A DNA stretch of 64,000 bases. Origin: Pyrrhosoma nymphula. Its lineage: Eukaryota; Arthropoda; Insecta; Odonata; Coenagrionidae. Location: contig OY754332.1 in NCBI GenBank assembly GCA_963573305.1, forward strand, positions 52,675,559 to 52,739,558. Direction: 5' to 3'. The notes beneath the pieces are model-generated. The model saw only the letters and a list, made by a program, of their open reading frames with translations. It was not told the DNA's origin and did no database searches. Made by a program: the position numbers and the translations under genes. Shown in pieces: positions 1-10,782 of the stretch. The first letter of the stretch is position 1; every line of letters starts with the position of its first letter.

Positions 1-408
1 ATCTTCATCTCTCGTACTTCTCTGTAGGGTTTCGAGCAAGAACCTTAGAAGTTGGAACCAAGAACCTTATAAGTACACACTTATGGCAGTTCTAAACTTG
101 TAGAAATTGATTAAAAATTATATGATGGGCAAACCCATTTTTTAGTGTTACCAGGGGAATCCATTTGCTAACAGAAAAATCAAAAAAGGAGTGTCATTTT
201 CTCATAAATGATCATAGAGCCAATTTAATCCTTTTTGGATCATTTGACATGGAATGACCCATGCATAGTCTTTTCCCATCGTTTATAAGGAATTATTGGC
301 ATTAAAGAAGGTTTCAGAGGTCACTTAGAGGAATACTTTTGCTTCAAGCATGTTAAATGAAAGGCTTGGTTCTATTCAACACTTCTAATTTCTAAAATCT
401 GACCATAT
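1..408. other. No gene seen
   Basis: AT-rich sequence with no convincing reading frame or repeat structure on either strand. Confidence 0.5.
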
Positions 409-410
409 TT

Positions 411-558
411 TTGGCACATCTTCACATCTAGATAATGGCTTGTTTAATAAGCAAGTAGTGGACGCTCTAAGGCATTTTATACTTTTGGCACATATTCACA
501 TCTAGATAATGCCTTGTTTAATAAGCAAGTAGTGGACGCTCTAGGGCATTTAATGGGA
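411..558. repeat. 74-bp tandem duplication (two copies)
   Basis: Two adjacent copies of a 74-bp unit start at 411 and 485, both opening with TTGGCACAT and containing TCTAGATAATG and AAGTAGTGGACGCTCTA. They differ at only a few bases, so the duplication is recent compared with the decayed elements nearby. No coding content. Confidence 0.9.
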
Positions 559-904
559 TTTTTGGTTTAGATTTTTTTGGGAATTGTCCACTGCTTAATA
601 ATTGTGAGCCCTTACCATGGACAACAACCTTGATGCAGTTGCAGGGGCGTCAGAACTATTTTCGCTGGGGGGGGGCCTTGAAAAGGGCCCGCATTTTTTT
701 GTGGATAGGAGGGGGTAGAGACTAGAATTTCGCTAAAAGAGCATATAAAGGTGTGAGAATGTGTGTCAGAAGGGAAAAAGCAAGCTGGAAACAAGTGGAA
801 TTTAATTTTTATTTATGAAGACTATTCAGAAGTTTTCGTTGGAACCATATTGTTCACGTTATTCGATTGAGATTACAAAGGATTCAAAGCAATTCCAAAA
901 ACTT
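559..904. other. No gene seen
   Basis: Non-coding; contains a short G-run near 668 and otherwise AT-rich sequence. Open frames here are short and show no family resemblance. Confidence 0.4.
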
Positions 905-3230
905 TCCTTCATTCAGTGCTCCTACTCACAAATTCATACATAATTTCCTCCAGCAACAGCTTCAAAGTAATGTCTTTATGCCTAAGGAGTAAGAGCATAT
1001 GTGTTAATCTCTTTTGCCACATAGTGGATTGCATATAGATCATTAACCTTTCAGACCAATGAAGGATCTCTCGCATGAAGTAGATGAGGCAGGTACTGCA
1101 GTCAACAGCTAAATAACGAGGCAAGTCACCTGCACGAGGAGATTCGCCCTCATCATAGGTGACACCAGTTTCAGTATATCGGCATTATGCTTTTGGGTCT
1201 TTGATTCAATGAACATGGTGTCTGCAATTTGAAGTTGGAATGCCAACTTGGCTACGTGGAAGTCACTCTCATGAACCCCAAGCGCCTCCTTGAGTTCCAT
1301 GACACCTCTGGGATCACCCGGAAACAAAATTTGCTCAAGCTTGATCAGCTGATTCATACGGGGCTGATCAAATCGACGTGTTCACTCGCATTTTACCCAA
1401 TCCAACAGAGATATGTAGTCTTTCCAAAGCTGGTCCTTTGCGGTTAGTCGAACAGGTACAGGTGGTGCTCTTCCGCCATGCTGTTCCAACTTATTCGGAG
1501 GAGCCCGGAACCTTGGGGGGACGGGAATCATGAGCCCAAGCAAGTGTTTATTGTTTAGTGTCTCGGTTTCTGCCCATAAACGATCAAGGTCCAATTCGCT
1601 CATTGCACTGAACGTGTCATGCAGACTCTAAGCGGACTGTTTTGCACTAGTCGCGGTGTAATTTCTTTCCGCAAAGCCTTCGCAAGCTGCTCTGCAGGTT
1701 CACAACTCAGGAGCGAAATTTTCAAAGCATGACCACTGAAAATTTGCTCATTTTCCCCAGATAATCCCAAAGAGAGGCCTTACCTCATCATTCATGTTGA
1801 TGGAGATGTCATTGAGCATAATATCCAAGGTTTGTCTCACTCATAAATAATTCTCTAGGAATCTTCGCAACGCAGCTATGCATATGAGCCAACAAGTCAG
1901 ACACACCATGAGTAGTCGTAGTCTTCTACATCTACAAAATACCTTGCAAGCCACCTCAGGGGTATGTGGCAGGGGCTTGTTTTGTAGGGGCTTGAATTTT
2001 ATCAGACCCAGAATCACTTAACCCTTAGGCTGCGGGAAACGTACATGTACGTGTGTACTGGGAACTGCGGAGAGAACGTTCTTGTACGTTTGACCCTTTC
2101 TGTCTACCTGCTCCCTCAGCCCTTTCATATTTTTATGACCCAAAATCTTTCTTTCAAGCGGTGGACATCTGGGAATCCACCCTTTTTAGCCGAACTGCTC
2201 CCTTCCCACGCTCTTTAGGAATCGCATACCGCCGAAATGAGAAGCGACCCTTTCTTCCGATTGTTCACTCAAGAGGCTACGGTTGTCTCAAAAGTTAGTT
2301 GTCTTATGCTCGCGCCCGGATCAATTATCAACGGATTCTTTTGGTGTTTGGTATCAAACTAAACAGAAAGTTGCTAGAAAAAATATTTTCATATTTGTTT
2401 TCAACAATTACGCCTATAAACAAATTTTCAAAATTAGTTCTAAGTCCCAAGTTCCGGTGCCCACTCCCTGGGATACCGAGAAAAGGGTCGGGAGGGGATT
2501 ACCTGGGTCATAGAACTGCCCGGCCTCGGCCCGTGGGAAGGAGGGACAGGCTCCGTCCGAATAGATATTTGCCGCACAGGGTGGACAAAATGCGTTGTAG
2601 CTGCCGCAGCTTAAGGGTTAAGCATGATTCAAAAACGATGTTGTTGTAAATCTGCTTTCTTTTAGCAGACTTCATGATATCTTTTGAAACTTTTTCTAGG
2701 AGACATAGACAATCATATGTCTCATTGTTTGGCTATTTCTTGAATGACTAAGTCCAATGCATGATTCAAGCAGTGTAAAAATATTGATTTTGGTTGGTCA
2801 TCCATAACCAATTTTTGCACACCATTAAGTCTTCCGGGCATGGTAGCTGCGCCATCAAACCAGTGTCCACGAAGAAAATTATTGCTCAGGCCAAATCATT
2901 GAAAAACATAAAAAAATGTCATATTCGCAGATGACACTGTCCCACTTGATATGCCATACAGGCCAACGAAGACTTCGTGCACTTCTAAAGTCGCCATGCT
3001 GACATAGCGGAAGCAAATGAATAGCTGTTCATCACCTGAGGTGTTGGTGGTACCATTGGTCATCAGCAAAAAGAATAAACTTTTCATTATGTCCCAGACC
3101 AGAGTGCGAAGGACCTCGTGCGACATAATTTCTCCAAAGTTTTGAGTCCCGTGAGGCCCGCTTTGTAGGTCTCTAAAGAGGTCTTCCAAAAGGGCCCGCT
3201 TTGCCTGAAAGGGGGGCCTCCTGCCCCCCA
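905..3230 (-). pseudogene. hAT transposase relic, DUF4371/ZMYM1-like
   Basis: Decayed hAT-superfamily transposase of the kind related to ZMYM1 and the 52-kDa PKR-inhibitor repressor. Read on the minus strand, fragments in several frames appear in family order. Near 3000-3100 comes the RNase H-like start (GDEQLFICFRYV followed by LEVHEVFVGLYG). Near 2710-2880 is GHWFDGAATMPGRLNGVQ then HCLNHALDL. The spacer helix region lies around 1380-1610, and the C-terminal dimerisation segment near 930-1040 (STMWQKRLTHMLLLL, ending EFVSRS). Stops and frameshifts occur throughout, so it cannot encode a working transposase. A TTAA-flanked MITE interrupts it at 2022-2617. Terminal inverted repeats were not found. 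Family assignment is from motif memory; the order of motifs makes it secure. Confidence 0.85.
2022..2617. mobile_element. Non-autonomous piggyBac-like MITE (596 bp)
   Basis: Exact TTAA target duplications at 2018-2021 and 2618-2621 flank a 596-bp element whose ends are inverted repeats: CCCTTAGGCTGCGG on the left and the complement of CCCTTAAGCTGCGG on the right. TTAA targeting with ends starting CCC is the piggyBac signature. A 14-bp perfect palindrome, ACGTACATGTACGT, sits just inside the left end at 2040-2053. There is no transposase; short open frames inside have no resemblance to known proteins. It sits within the hAT relic and is therefore younger than it. Confidence 0.85.
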
Positions 3231-3839
3231 CTTCCGATGCCGCTGTGCAGTTGGACTTGCACGTTCAAATGACACCTAGAGTTGGACTGGTAGGAGCAAT
3301 TACCATTGCTCCAGGTAGGGCCACCCATGCCAGATAAATCCATGGGTAGAAGCCAGATGAAAGGTAGTTCATGTGATGGTTTCACATTAAACATACTTTT
3401 GGGCAGGGCAATGGCAATCACACCCCAAACTTTCATTTCCCAGAACATTGAAGTCAATCTAAGATAATTGAACCCTGGCAACTAGGAGATGCCGCCCACT
3501 AGGACAGATGTCATGCCCAGCAGCAGGGGAGGAGAGGCATCTGGGGTCATCATCATATGGAATTCTTTAGCAAAAACATCATCATAAGATACAAGGACAA
3601 ATGAAGAGAAAGAGAAGTATAAGAAGATGAAAAGGTGATCAGCGGTAAAAGTAGGAAATTGTAATGTTAGGACAATGAGAAGTTTTAGAGAGAACATGAA
3701 TTGCAGGCTTGATGCTCAAGTTCGGTAAATGTCACCTCACCTATGACGAGGTGAATAACTTGAGTCACATAATAACTTAAAATGGCATTTCCCCTGTTCC
3801 AATGAAGCTTTTGGCTGCATGAAATTATTCCTCTCCAAC
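3231..3839. other. Spacer between hAT and gypsy relics
   Basis: No recognisable domain on either strand. It may hold the degraded 5' part of the hAT element (minus) and upstream gypsy pol sequence (plus), but no motif supports either. Confidence 0.4.
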
Positions 3840-4842
3840 ATGCACAAAGGAGTTGCTGTCTTATGGTTGGGCCAATTATTACCAAAAATTTGTAAAGAAA
3901 AACTATGCCAATATAGCCCTTGATAAGACTGCTACGAAAGGGGACAACATTCAGTTGATCAGACAACTGTAGACTGCAATGGGAAATCCAAAAACTGCCC
4001 CCAACAAGTCTAATTCTGGAGTTCACAGATTTCAGAAAACCTTTTGTTTCCACAGATGTCTCCGATTATGCACCAGGCAAAGTCCTATCACAGGAGATAA
4101 AAGGGAAGAGCATCCCATGGCAATGGCTCTACAATGATGAAAGCTGTCAAAATTAACTACCGTATTTTTCAGCCTATAAGAGAAACCAGTATATAAGACG
4201 CACCCTAGTTTTGGCCACCTATTCTGGGCTCATTGGACATAGATTATATAAGATACAGGGAGAATTTCTGTGGAAATTTTTTAAAAACAAGTCTTATAAG
4301 CCAGAAAATATGATTCTCAACAGCAGAGAAAGAGCTCCTTGGCATTGTGAGGGCTGTAGGTCATTTTAGATGCAATCTCTAAAGGTGGAAGTTCAAAATT
4401 ATCACAGACCACACCACACTCAAATGGTTATTCAGTAAAATGGACTTGGATCAGTCACCAAAACAGGGCCACCAATATTTAGGAATTGCCCTCCTCAAAC
4501 AAGGCATTTGATTTCCTACCATTAGACACCATTGGCCCTCTTCTACTACGTGAAGATGGGAATAAATACATACTTTCCATTATTGATAATTTTTCTCATT
4601 TCTCTGGACATGATTCCATTACCAGACCAGGCAGCAGAGACAATTGCATCAGCTTTCATGAGATTGTGGATACTGAGGTTTGGTGTACCTGATAGAATCC
4701 TTACAGACCACTAAGTACTCATTGGAATTCTTTATGATTGTTTGTGACCTAATGAAATTTTCCCAGTTTTGCATGTTCCACTACCAACCCCAGCCTAACA
4801 GAAAAGCAGAGAGGGTACACAGAACAGACAGAAGAGAAGCCA
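3840..4842 (+). pseudogene. Ty3/gypsy pol relic: RT tail, RNase H and integrase core
   Basis: Plus-strand fragments of a gypsy-type polyprotein. The RT/RNase H connection reads YYQKFVKKNYANIAL near 3876. The RNase H start reads PFVSTDVSDYAPGKVLSQE near 4040. After an inserted MITE, the next RNase H block reads STAEKELLGIVRAVGHF and then TDHTTLKWLF near 4320-4430. Integrase core follows: FDFLPLDTIGPLL, then IIDNFSHF, then IPLPDQAAETIASAF and RFGVPD, ending near 4780-4830 with YQPQPNRKAERVHR. Several frameshifts and stops break it, the zinc-binding H2C2 region is missing, and there are no LTRs. It is cut off on the right by the element starting at 4846. Confidence 0.85.
4161..4312. mobile_element. 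Short MITE (152 bp), CGTATTTT...TATAAG type
   Basis: Inverted ends CGTATTTTTCAGCCTATAAG and the complement of CATATTTTCTGGCTTATAAG bound a 152-bp insertion that splits gypsy RNase H coding sequence. It carries the internal ATAAGACGCACC motif of a MITE type widespread in animals. No clear target duplication remains, so the superfamily is not assigned. Confidence 0.75.
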
Positions 4843-4845
4843 TTA

Positions 4846-5819
4846 GGGGCCATTCAAGTATTACATAAGGTGATTTTGGTACCTTTTTGAACCCCCTCCT
4901 CCCCCATTTAAGACAAATTGAGAGTTCATGAACCCCTCCCAATCTTACGTAAGTTGTCAAACATTTTTGGAACCGTTCAGATAGATAATAATTCATATGT
5001 GATTCCACGTCCAAGTGCACAAAAATTGACCTTTCCACCACCTGTTTTTAATTTTTTATACAAAATTATACGCCCTTTTTAGAAACATTGAAATATGAAT
5101 TTTTCGTCAGATATCGATAACGATTTTCGATATTCTATGATTCACTGTAGGCGCGACTCGCAAAACACTAGAGCTTCACAAATGCGATGACTCAAAACTA
5201 ATGAATGTAAAACAAGGTATTGATCAAATCTTTTTCTATAATCTAGCATAAATTCAGGCGTACTACCGCAGAGGTAATCTTACATAGTCAGATTTTTCAT
5301 CCAGCAATGATTTAATAATGTAAGACTTGGTGCTTTCCTGGCACACGATGTGAATGAATTCTTCACGAGTTTCCCACCAGGTGAGATGTTCAGCCAGAGC
5401 CGACGTTTCAATGGCTAACTCTGCCATCGTCCTCAGGGCGTTGAGTGCTGGGTCAAAATTTGTCTGGGTTTATAAATCTTCCAGCCGTGTGTCAGGTCGT
5501 TTCTGATTGGCCGTCATCCATCTGAAACGACCGGAAGATATATAAACCCGGACAAATTTTGACCCAGTACTCAACACCCTGAGGACGATGGCAGAGTTAG
5601 CCATTGAAAAGTCGGCTCTGGCTGAACATCTCACCTGGTGGGAATCCCATGAAGAATTCATTCACATGATTGAATAAGTTGATAAAATACGATCTCTGTA
5701 GTAACTTAAATCTAATGTTAGATTGTCTCAGACTCCTTCACCCCCCTATGTAAGACAACATAAGAAAAGCTCAACCCCCCTCCCTTCCCAAAACATCTTA
5801 CGTAATACTGGATGGCCCC
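4846..5819. mobile_element. Inverted-repeat DNA element, PIF/Harbinger-like (974 bp)
   Basis: Ends are GGGGCCATTCAAGTATTAC on the left and the complement of GGGGCCATCCAGTATTACG on the right, flanked by TTA at 4843-4845 and 5820-5822. A 3-bp TTA target duplication with G-rich ends fits PIF/Harbinger. No transposase is encoded. The interior contains a separate long palindrome (5341-5673). It inserted into, or at the edge of, the gypsy integrase relic. Superfamily is inferred from target length and end sequence only. Confidence 0.75.
5341..5673. repeat. Long inverted repeat, arms about 150 bp
   Basis: The left arm (from GATGTGAATGAATTCTTC) is nearly the complement of the right arm (ending GAAGAATTCATTCACAT), with only a few tens of bases between. 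Each arm holds CCTGAGGACGATGGC or its complement, then a short stem-loop and GAAA, a layout that resembles a hammerhead ribozyme core. A related single copy lies at 6062-6176. Confidence 0.85.
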
Positions 5820-5822
5820 TTA

Positions 5823-6061
5823 TGTAAATGACGGGAATACAGATTGATACACGTGGCTTAGGATGGTATTTATTTTTAAAAATTCAGAAAAGTACTTAAT
5901 GTTTTCCACCCCTAAAAAAGGCTGATGTGGAATGTGACTTTACCAGTTAAAATCCTGTCAGCATTAGTTGTCAGGAACCCTTGCACCAAGGTCCCTAAGT
6001 ACTTTGAAACTAAATATGCACTTTGGACACCATAAGCACCTTACCTATCAACACTCTACTC
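5823..6061. other. No gene seen
   Basis: Short spacer between the Harbinger-like element and the related repeat copy; no reading frame or repeat recognised. Confidence 0.4.
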
Positions 6062-6176
6062 ATCAACAGCCCTGAGGATGATGGAAAAGTCTTCCATCGA
6101 AACATCACTGCAGATGGAGAACCATACCCGGTCAGAAGCCCGAGAGAATTTCACTAGAATTATTCGCCAGGTAAGC
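6062..6176 (+). repeat. Single diverged copy of the 5.3-5.7 kb palindrome arm
   Basis: Contains CAGCCCTGAGGATGATGG, a hairpin (GGAAAAGTCTTCC) and CGAAACATCACTGC. It then runs parallel to the arm at 5560-5672 through a CCGGTCAGAAGCCCG stretch and TTCACTAGAATTATTCGCC. This shows the motif is a dispersed repeat rather than unique to the palindrome. Confidence 0.5.
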
Positions 6177-6284
6177 ATCCAGTCGTACACTCTCTACCTA
6201 TGTAAAAGGCAATAGTAAAGCTCTTATGGGCTGAAATTTCATTGATTTCTTCAAATCTCTTTAGGTTTCTGAATTATGGTCCCA

Positions 6285-6485
6285 TGCAGTTCAAGCCACC
6301 CATCAGGATGCCACCCATCACCACTGCATCACCAAGATTAAGCCTGCACCATTCCCTTCCTCTATGAGACTCTACCCCTCTATCTCCTCCCTGCACTGGC
6401 AAAAGGTACCCATGCCCCCTTAGCCTGCATCCAGAGGAATGATTGTCAATGCATTGCCTCTCCAACTCTGATACGTGGTTTCATA
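6285..6485 (-). repeat. Dispersed repeat, copy 1 (inverted)
   Basis: The minus strand of this stretch matches 8213-8400 on the plus strand over about 190 bp, sharing TATCAGAGTTGGAGAGGCAA, CTCTGGATGCAGG, GGGGGCATGGGTACC and CAGTGGTGATGGGT. The two copies face each other across 1.7 kb. It looks like a SINE or MITE fragment; the superfamily is not recognised. Confidence 0.8.
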
Positions 6486-8212
6486 TTGCGGGAAATTAAT
6501 GGTTATATTCAGATGTTCTCAAATCTGGAAAGCAGAAACTAGGAACTATTTTCCTCTTATTTAATTGAAGAATCAATTTCAAATTCTAGATGGTGACCCT
6601 CGAAGTGCAACCATGTAAAAAAACTGTTTTGAACATTCCTTATAAGTAATACTTGTTGAATAGCAGCTCAAGAGCTGTTGGAATTGTTCACATTTGGAAT
6701 TACGGATAAAATATTAGGGGAAGGAGGGTTAAGGAGAAACAATTTTGAGGTTAAGTGGATTCATATGCAGGTGGCATGTGTGTGTACTCAGGAGGTCAGG
6801 CGAGAGGAATTGGTTCTGAGGAAAGAATTCAGAGTCTAAAAATAACTGTTTCAGGCTGGACCTGGTGGAAGTTGTCAATATTCACGATGAATAATTATTT
6901 TAATAAAAAATTATAAATTTTTATTCATCACGAATTTCAGAGTCTACAATAACTGAGGAATAGTACTAAGTGTTGCTTTTGCAACATTGTGAACATCGCT
7001 AAGTTCCACCAAGTAATGCCAGTGACTAATGAATGAAAATGGAATTACAATGAAGGATATTAACAAGATATGAAAGCAACCTGTGTAAAGGTAAACAAAA
7101 AATTCAATCTTCAGCTCCAAGCATCATTAAATTGACAGGTTATGGTGGATTTCCATCTTGGTTCACCATTATTCAGAACAAACTTTATGTACAATTTTAC
7201 TCTGAAACCTTTCCTCAGAGCATACTCCCCTTTCCTGACCCCCAAGAACACATAAGCCACTCGTGGATGTCTCCTTTAAACCTAGAAGTTGTCCCTTCTT
7301 CACTCTCCTGCTCCTACTGGGCACCTAATCCTAATTCCAAATGTGAAACTTTCCAAGAACCCTTGATCTAATGTTTGCCAATCATTGCTAATAAGGGATG
7401 TCCAAAACAGTTTTCAAGTGATTTTACTCCATGAAGGCAGCTTCATACAAGTCATTTTCAAGTGCTGTGATGTGTAATCACAGACTCCTAGGGCAGTATG
7501 GATAGAATGTGGCAGGTTTTGTTATACTATCGAACCACGGTTTGCCCTTGTATGGAGAAGACTGGTCCATATTTGCCTGCAAGTGGTATTCCAATTCTGT
7601 GATCAAATTGCATTACATCCCGTGAAAAATGAATCACATAACTGGGAGCGGGTATTAAAACGTAAGCAACGTATAAATTTGTCACAGGAGGAAATATTGT
7701 TGCACATGTATGAATTTACTTTCACCCAGACATGTTTTTGTTGTTAGAGGTTACTTTGAGGCAAGACTTGTGACTGCTCTTGTATTGAAAAATAAAAATG
7801 AAATCTGGTCATACTTATTCAATTTATAGATGCACATCCATATACATTAAATACAATTTATACAAATTTATAAGACCCATGAATGCCCGGGGAACTCGAT
7901 AATTGGGATGTACATACAATCAAATTGGTTGCCATGATAAGGTGGTTTTTGAAACTGCCATATTCATTGTTTACTAAAGCCATTTATTTCTTTAGGAAAA
8001 AAACCGCATATATAGTGTGATCAGAGTGATGCCCTGCCAGCAGCAATACACATTCAGATATTTCTGACTGGTCACTTCCATAGATGTTAACTCCCATGTT
8101 GACATTTTGTAATTTAAAAGCGATTGGTCAATTATGTAAGAGTGATATTGTACCAAGTATCTCCTTTCCAAATTTGTGAACATCTCAATATAATCATAAA
8201 TTTTCCAGAGTA
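6486..8212. other. No gene seen
   Basis: AT-rich non-coding DNA between the two inverted copies of a dispersed repeat. It contains a hairpin at 6889-6945 and nothing else recognisable. Confidence 0.4.
6889..6945. repeat. AT-rich hairpin
   Basis: ATTCACGATGAATAA at the left and TTATTCATCACGAAT at the right pair closely around an AT-rich centre of about 25 bp. Could be a very short MITE or a simple hairpin; no target duplication is evident. Confidence 0.6.
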
Positions 8213-8400
8213 TGAGACCACTTATCAGAGTTGGAGAGGCAATGTGTTGATGATTTTTTCTCTGGATGCAGGAAGAGGGGGCATGGGTACCATGTGCTAG
8301 TGCGGAGAGGGGCGAGAAAGGTAGTGTCTTGTAGGGAACGTGAACGGTGCAGGTTTAACCTCAGCAGTGCAGTGGTGATGGGTTGGCCCAAACAGCGCAG
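8213..8400 (+). repeat. Dispersed repeat, copy 2
   Basis: Plus-strand partner of the inverted copy at 6285-6485, roughly 80% similar by eye. Followed by unrelated sequence and then the 5S-derived SINE. Confidence 0.8.
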
Positions 8401-8490
8401 GATCATATGTCAGAAACACATACAGTCAAACTCAGTTATAATGATCACGGTTACGGCTCACATGAGGTCATGGCTACAATGAGCCAATTC

Positions 8491-8716
8491 TGCGAGGGCC
8501 TAGCCACGTTGAAACACCGGTTCACGTCAGACCACCGAAGTTAGGGAACGATGGGCCCAGACGGGGGTTGGATTGGTGACCCTCCTCCATACCTCTACCG
8601 TGGTACTCTTGTGCCCTGTCTGCAAGTGGCAGGCAGGTTAAATGTCTGACCCAAAGCGGTCTGAGTGCCAGGATGGCTCCAGAAGGCCCTCGCCCACCCA
8701 TGCAATTTTTTTTTAA
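8491..8716 (+). mobile_element. 5S-rRNA-derived SINE, copy 1
   Basis: The first 110 bp or so follow 5S rRNA: GCCTAGCCACGTTGAAACAC, then GGTTCACGTCAGACCACCGA, AGTTAGGGAACGATGGGCCC and GGTTGGATTGGTGACC. This last block corresponds to the internal RNA polymerase III C box. It is not a working 5S gene because the acceptor-like stem and several paired bases are changed and a non-5S body follows (starting near CTTGTGCCCTGTCTGC), ending in a T/A-rich tail. The second copy at 10783-11090 shares head and body start, which marks a SINE family. Confidence 0.85.
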
Positions 8717-9378
8717 TGAGCTAATTCTACCTCTAAGACAAGCTTAGGAGGGTTTGCAAACCAATATTTCACTCATACAATGAGCACAGTTTACGGTTTT
8801 ATTGAGGAAACTTGGGCCACTTCTGTTGCAAACATGACATCAGTCATCCCCTTCATTTCTCGCATGACCTCAAGATACTTTGACGCTTATTCCACCATTT
8901 GCCGCCAATTTAAAGTATCAAGTGACACTCTCCGGTTTCTTCATTCATTCGGTTTCTTCGGTCAAAGTGGTCAAAAATACTCACTTTGGCATCATGGTTG
9001 CTGCAGACCATAGATTATGGAATTCCAAGACTCTCCAGGTTTCCCAGGCCATAATTTTAATTTTCCAGGTCAGCACAATACATTAACACATGCACTATGA
9101 GGGGATAAAGTTCCCAAACAAATGGAACACCACGACTACCGCTATGGAGGAAAATTGGCTTCCTTTCTGATTGCATATTATCCTTAGGTTGATGAGGGCA
9201 ATTCAAACACCATAAGGTGGTGTACTTGTCGCCCAAGTCAGTGAGGGATTACTGACCGCTTGCCTATCCTAAGCATTATTCGCATTGGCCACCAAACGCT
9301 GCCTGTATGCAAATTTTGAGGATACTGGGACAAGCCATGGTATTACCTTCATGGAGTCACCCATAAGTGCACATAAGT
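8717..9378. other. No gene seen
   Basis: Non-coding; no repeat shared with the rest of the window was noticed. Confidence 0.4.
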
Positions 9379-9417
9379 GTGAAATTCCACAGGGGAAAAA
9401 TAATTTGCCTTGAACAG

Positions 9418-9484
9418 GATACGAACCCTGATCCCTCAATTTCGTGCCGAGTGCTTCAGCTAGTTAAGCTACCAAGGCATCCTT
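9418..9484 (-). other. tRNA-like unit (left end of foldback)
   Basis: On the minus strand: GGTAGCTTAACTAGCTGAAG (A-box region), then a stem-loop with CTCGGCACGAAATTGAG and GGGTTCGTATCC (B box). The acceptor stem does not pair, so it is tRNA-derived and not a tRNA gene. Confidence 0.65.
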
Positions 9485-10192
9485 CTCCCCTGTGGAATTT
9501 TAAGGGCTTTGTGGGAACAAGGTGCTTAAGACTGTCGGACATATGATGTCAAGAAGCAGTCCAAAGCGTGCGCCTAGCGCCATAGTCCACAAGGATAAAG
9601 CCAAACATGGTAAAGCCAAGCCAAAATTCGTCTAAAGAGCAAACACCACATTGCGTTCCACCTTTATCATTTTAAATCATAACTTTACACATATATTTAC
9701 AGCATAATTAGCTTAATGTGCATGATTAAATAGTTTTTCACAATTTGATCCATTCATTTTTCTCCACCCCCAATATATTCCACATAATTTCCGACTTTGG
9801 TGACAAATACATGAAATAATTGGGACCTGAGACCCGATGCTTTGGAAAAAGAGTCGAAATGATGCAAGCTTTCACTCTGAGTCCACAGTGCCAAAAATCA
9901 CGAAGATCAGGAATCGATGGCACACTTGGCCATATCTCCCTCCAAATCGTTCTCCTGCACATTTGCATATTCCAGGGCAATTAGCCTTCCTTCTACCTGC
10001 CCCCCCACCCCCCCATGGTAAAAAGCCAAACATGATCTAACCAAGCCAAAGTCCATCAAAACAGCTCATTGGCTTCATCCTCACTGACTGTGACTCTAAG
10101 CGCACGCTTTGGACTGCTTTGTGACATCAGTTGTCCGACAGTCCTGAACACCTTGTTTCCATAAAGCCCTAATAAATTCACAGGGGAGAACT

Positions 10193-10265
10193 CCCCAGTA
10201 GCTTAACTGGCTAAAGCACTAGGTGCAAAATCGAGGGATCCGGGTTCGAGTCCCAGTCTAGGCGA
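10193..10265 (+). other. tRNA-like unit (right end of foldback)
   Basis: AGTAGCTTAACTGGCTAAAG resembles the A box and GGGTTCGAGTCC is a good B box. The acceptor ends do not pair. It mirrors the unit at 9418-9484 and points the other way. Confidence 0.7.
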
Positions 10266-10291
10266 ATTGTTTTTCCTCTTTGGAATTTCAT

Positions 10292-10782
10292 CCTAATATA
10301 TATCAGATTTTCAGGCTTAACTTGGTAGTATATAAGGGGCTCGTGGTAAACCATTGTCACGTTGATAATGACTGTGTAATAGTCAAAACCCTGGGTCGGA
10401 AGAAATAAAACTTTTTGTGGAATATTACTAAGAGAAATCATTTCTAAATTCATCCTAATCTTGTCTGCATTTGAATCATTTTATTTACCACCCTCATTTT
10501 CTCCCTACTTAGAATCATAATTAATTGCTAAACACCAAATAAGAGCTCCTCTGCCTCATTCAGGTAAGGTACTAAAATCTTGTTCAAATACCAACTGACA
10601 GTGCCTAAAACGGTACTCCTAACTTATTGAAAACAATCAGATTTTGATTTGTAAATGCAAATTTCTCAATTTCCATCACTTCTCCAGGGTTTCCAGAGCT
10701 GCAGCAACCCAGGGCATGTTTGTGAAAGGCCACTTACATCCATCGGATGACCCTGCAGCAGATGACCACTCAATTCCACTTG
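10292..10782. other. No gene seen
   Basis: Non-coding spacer between the foldback and the second 5S-derived SINE; the right end may belong to the SINE body. Confidence 0.4.

Larger units (their letters stand above)
9379..10291. mobile_element. Foldback element with tRNA-like outer ends (about 0.9 kb)
   Basis: Left arm (9379-9640) and right arm (10040-10291) are imperfect inverted copies. GACTGTCGGACA and CAGTCCAAAGCGTGCGC occur in the left arm, and their complements occur in the right. The outer 70-80 bp of each arm is tRNA-like with a polymerase III B box. Both tRNA-like units point outward, so the shared body lies upstream of each promoter, which is not the layout of a simple SINE. It may be a foldback transposon that captured a tRNA-like unit, or two elements inserted head to head. 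No transposase and no certain target duplication. Confidence 0.7.

Noticed and set aside
612..794. Short minus-strand open frame
   Set aside because: Includes a homopolymer run, no family resemblance, and nothing supports expression.
8491..8610. Functional 5S rRNA gene
   Set aside because: Several conserved positions are altered, it lacks a proper terminator at the 5S 3' end and runs into a SINE body.
9418..10265. Two tRNA genes
   Set aside because: A and B boxes are present but acceptor stems do not pair and the units lie in a repeat; tRNA-derived only.
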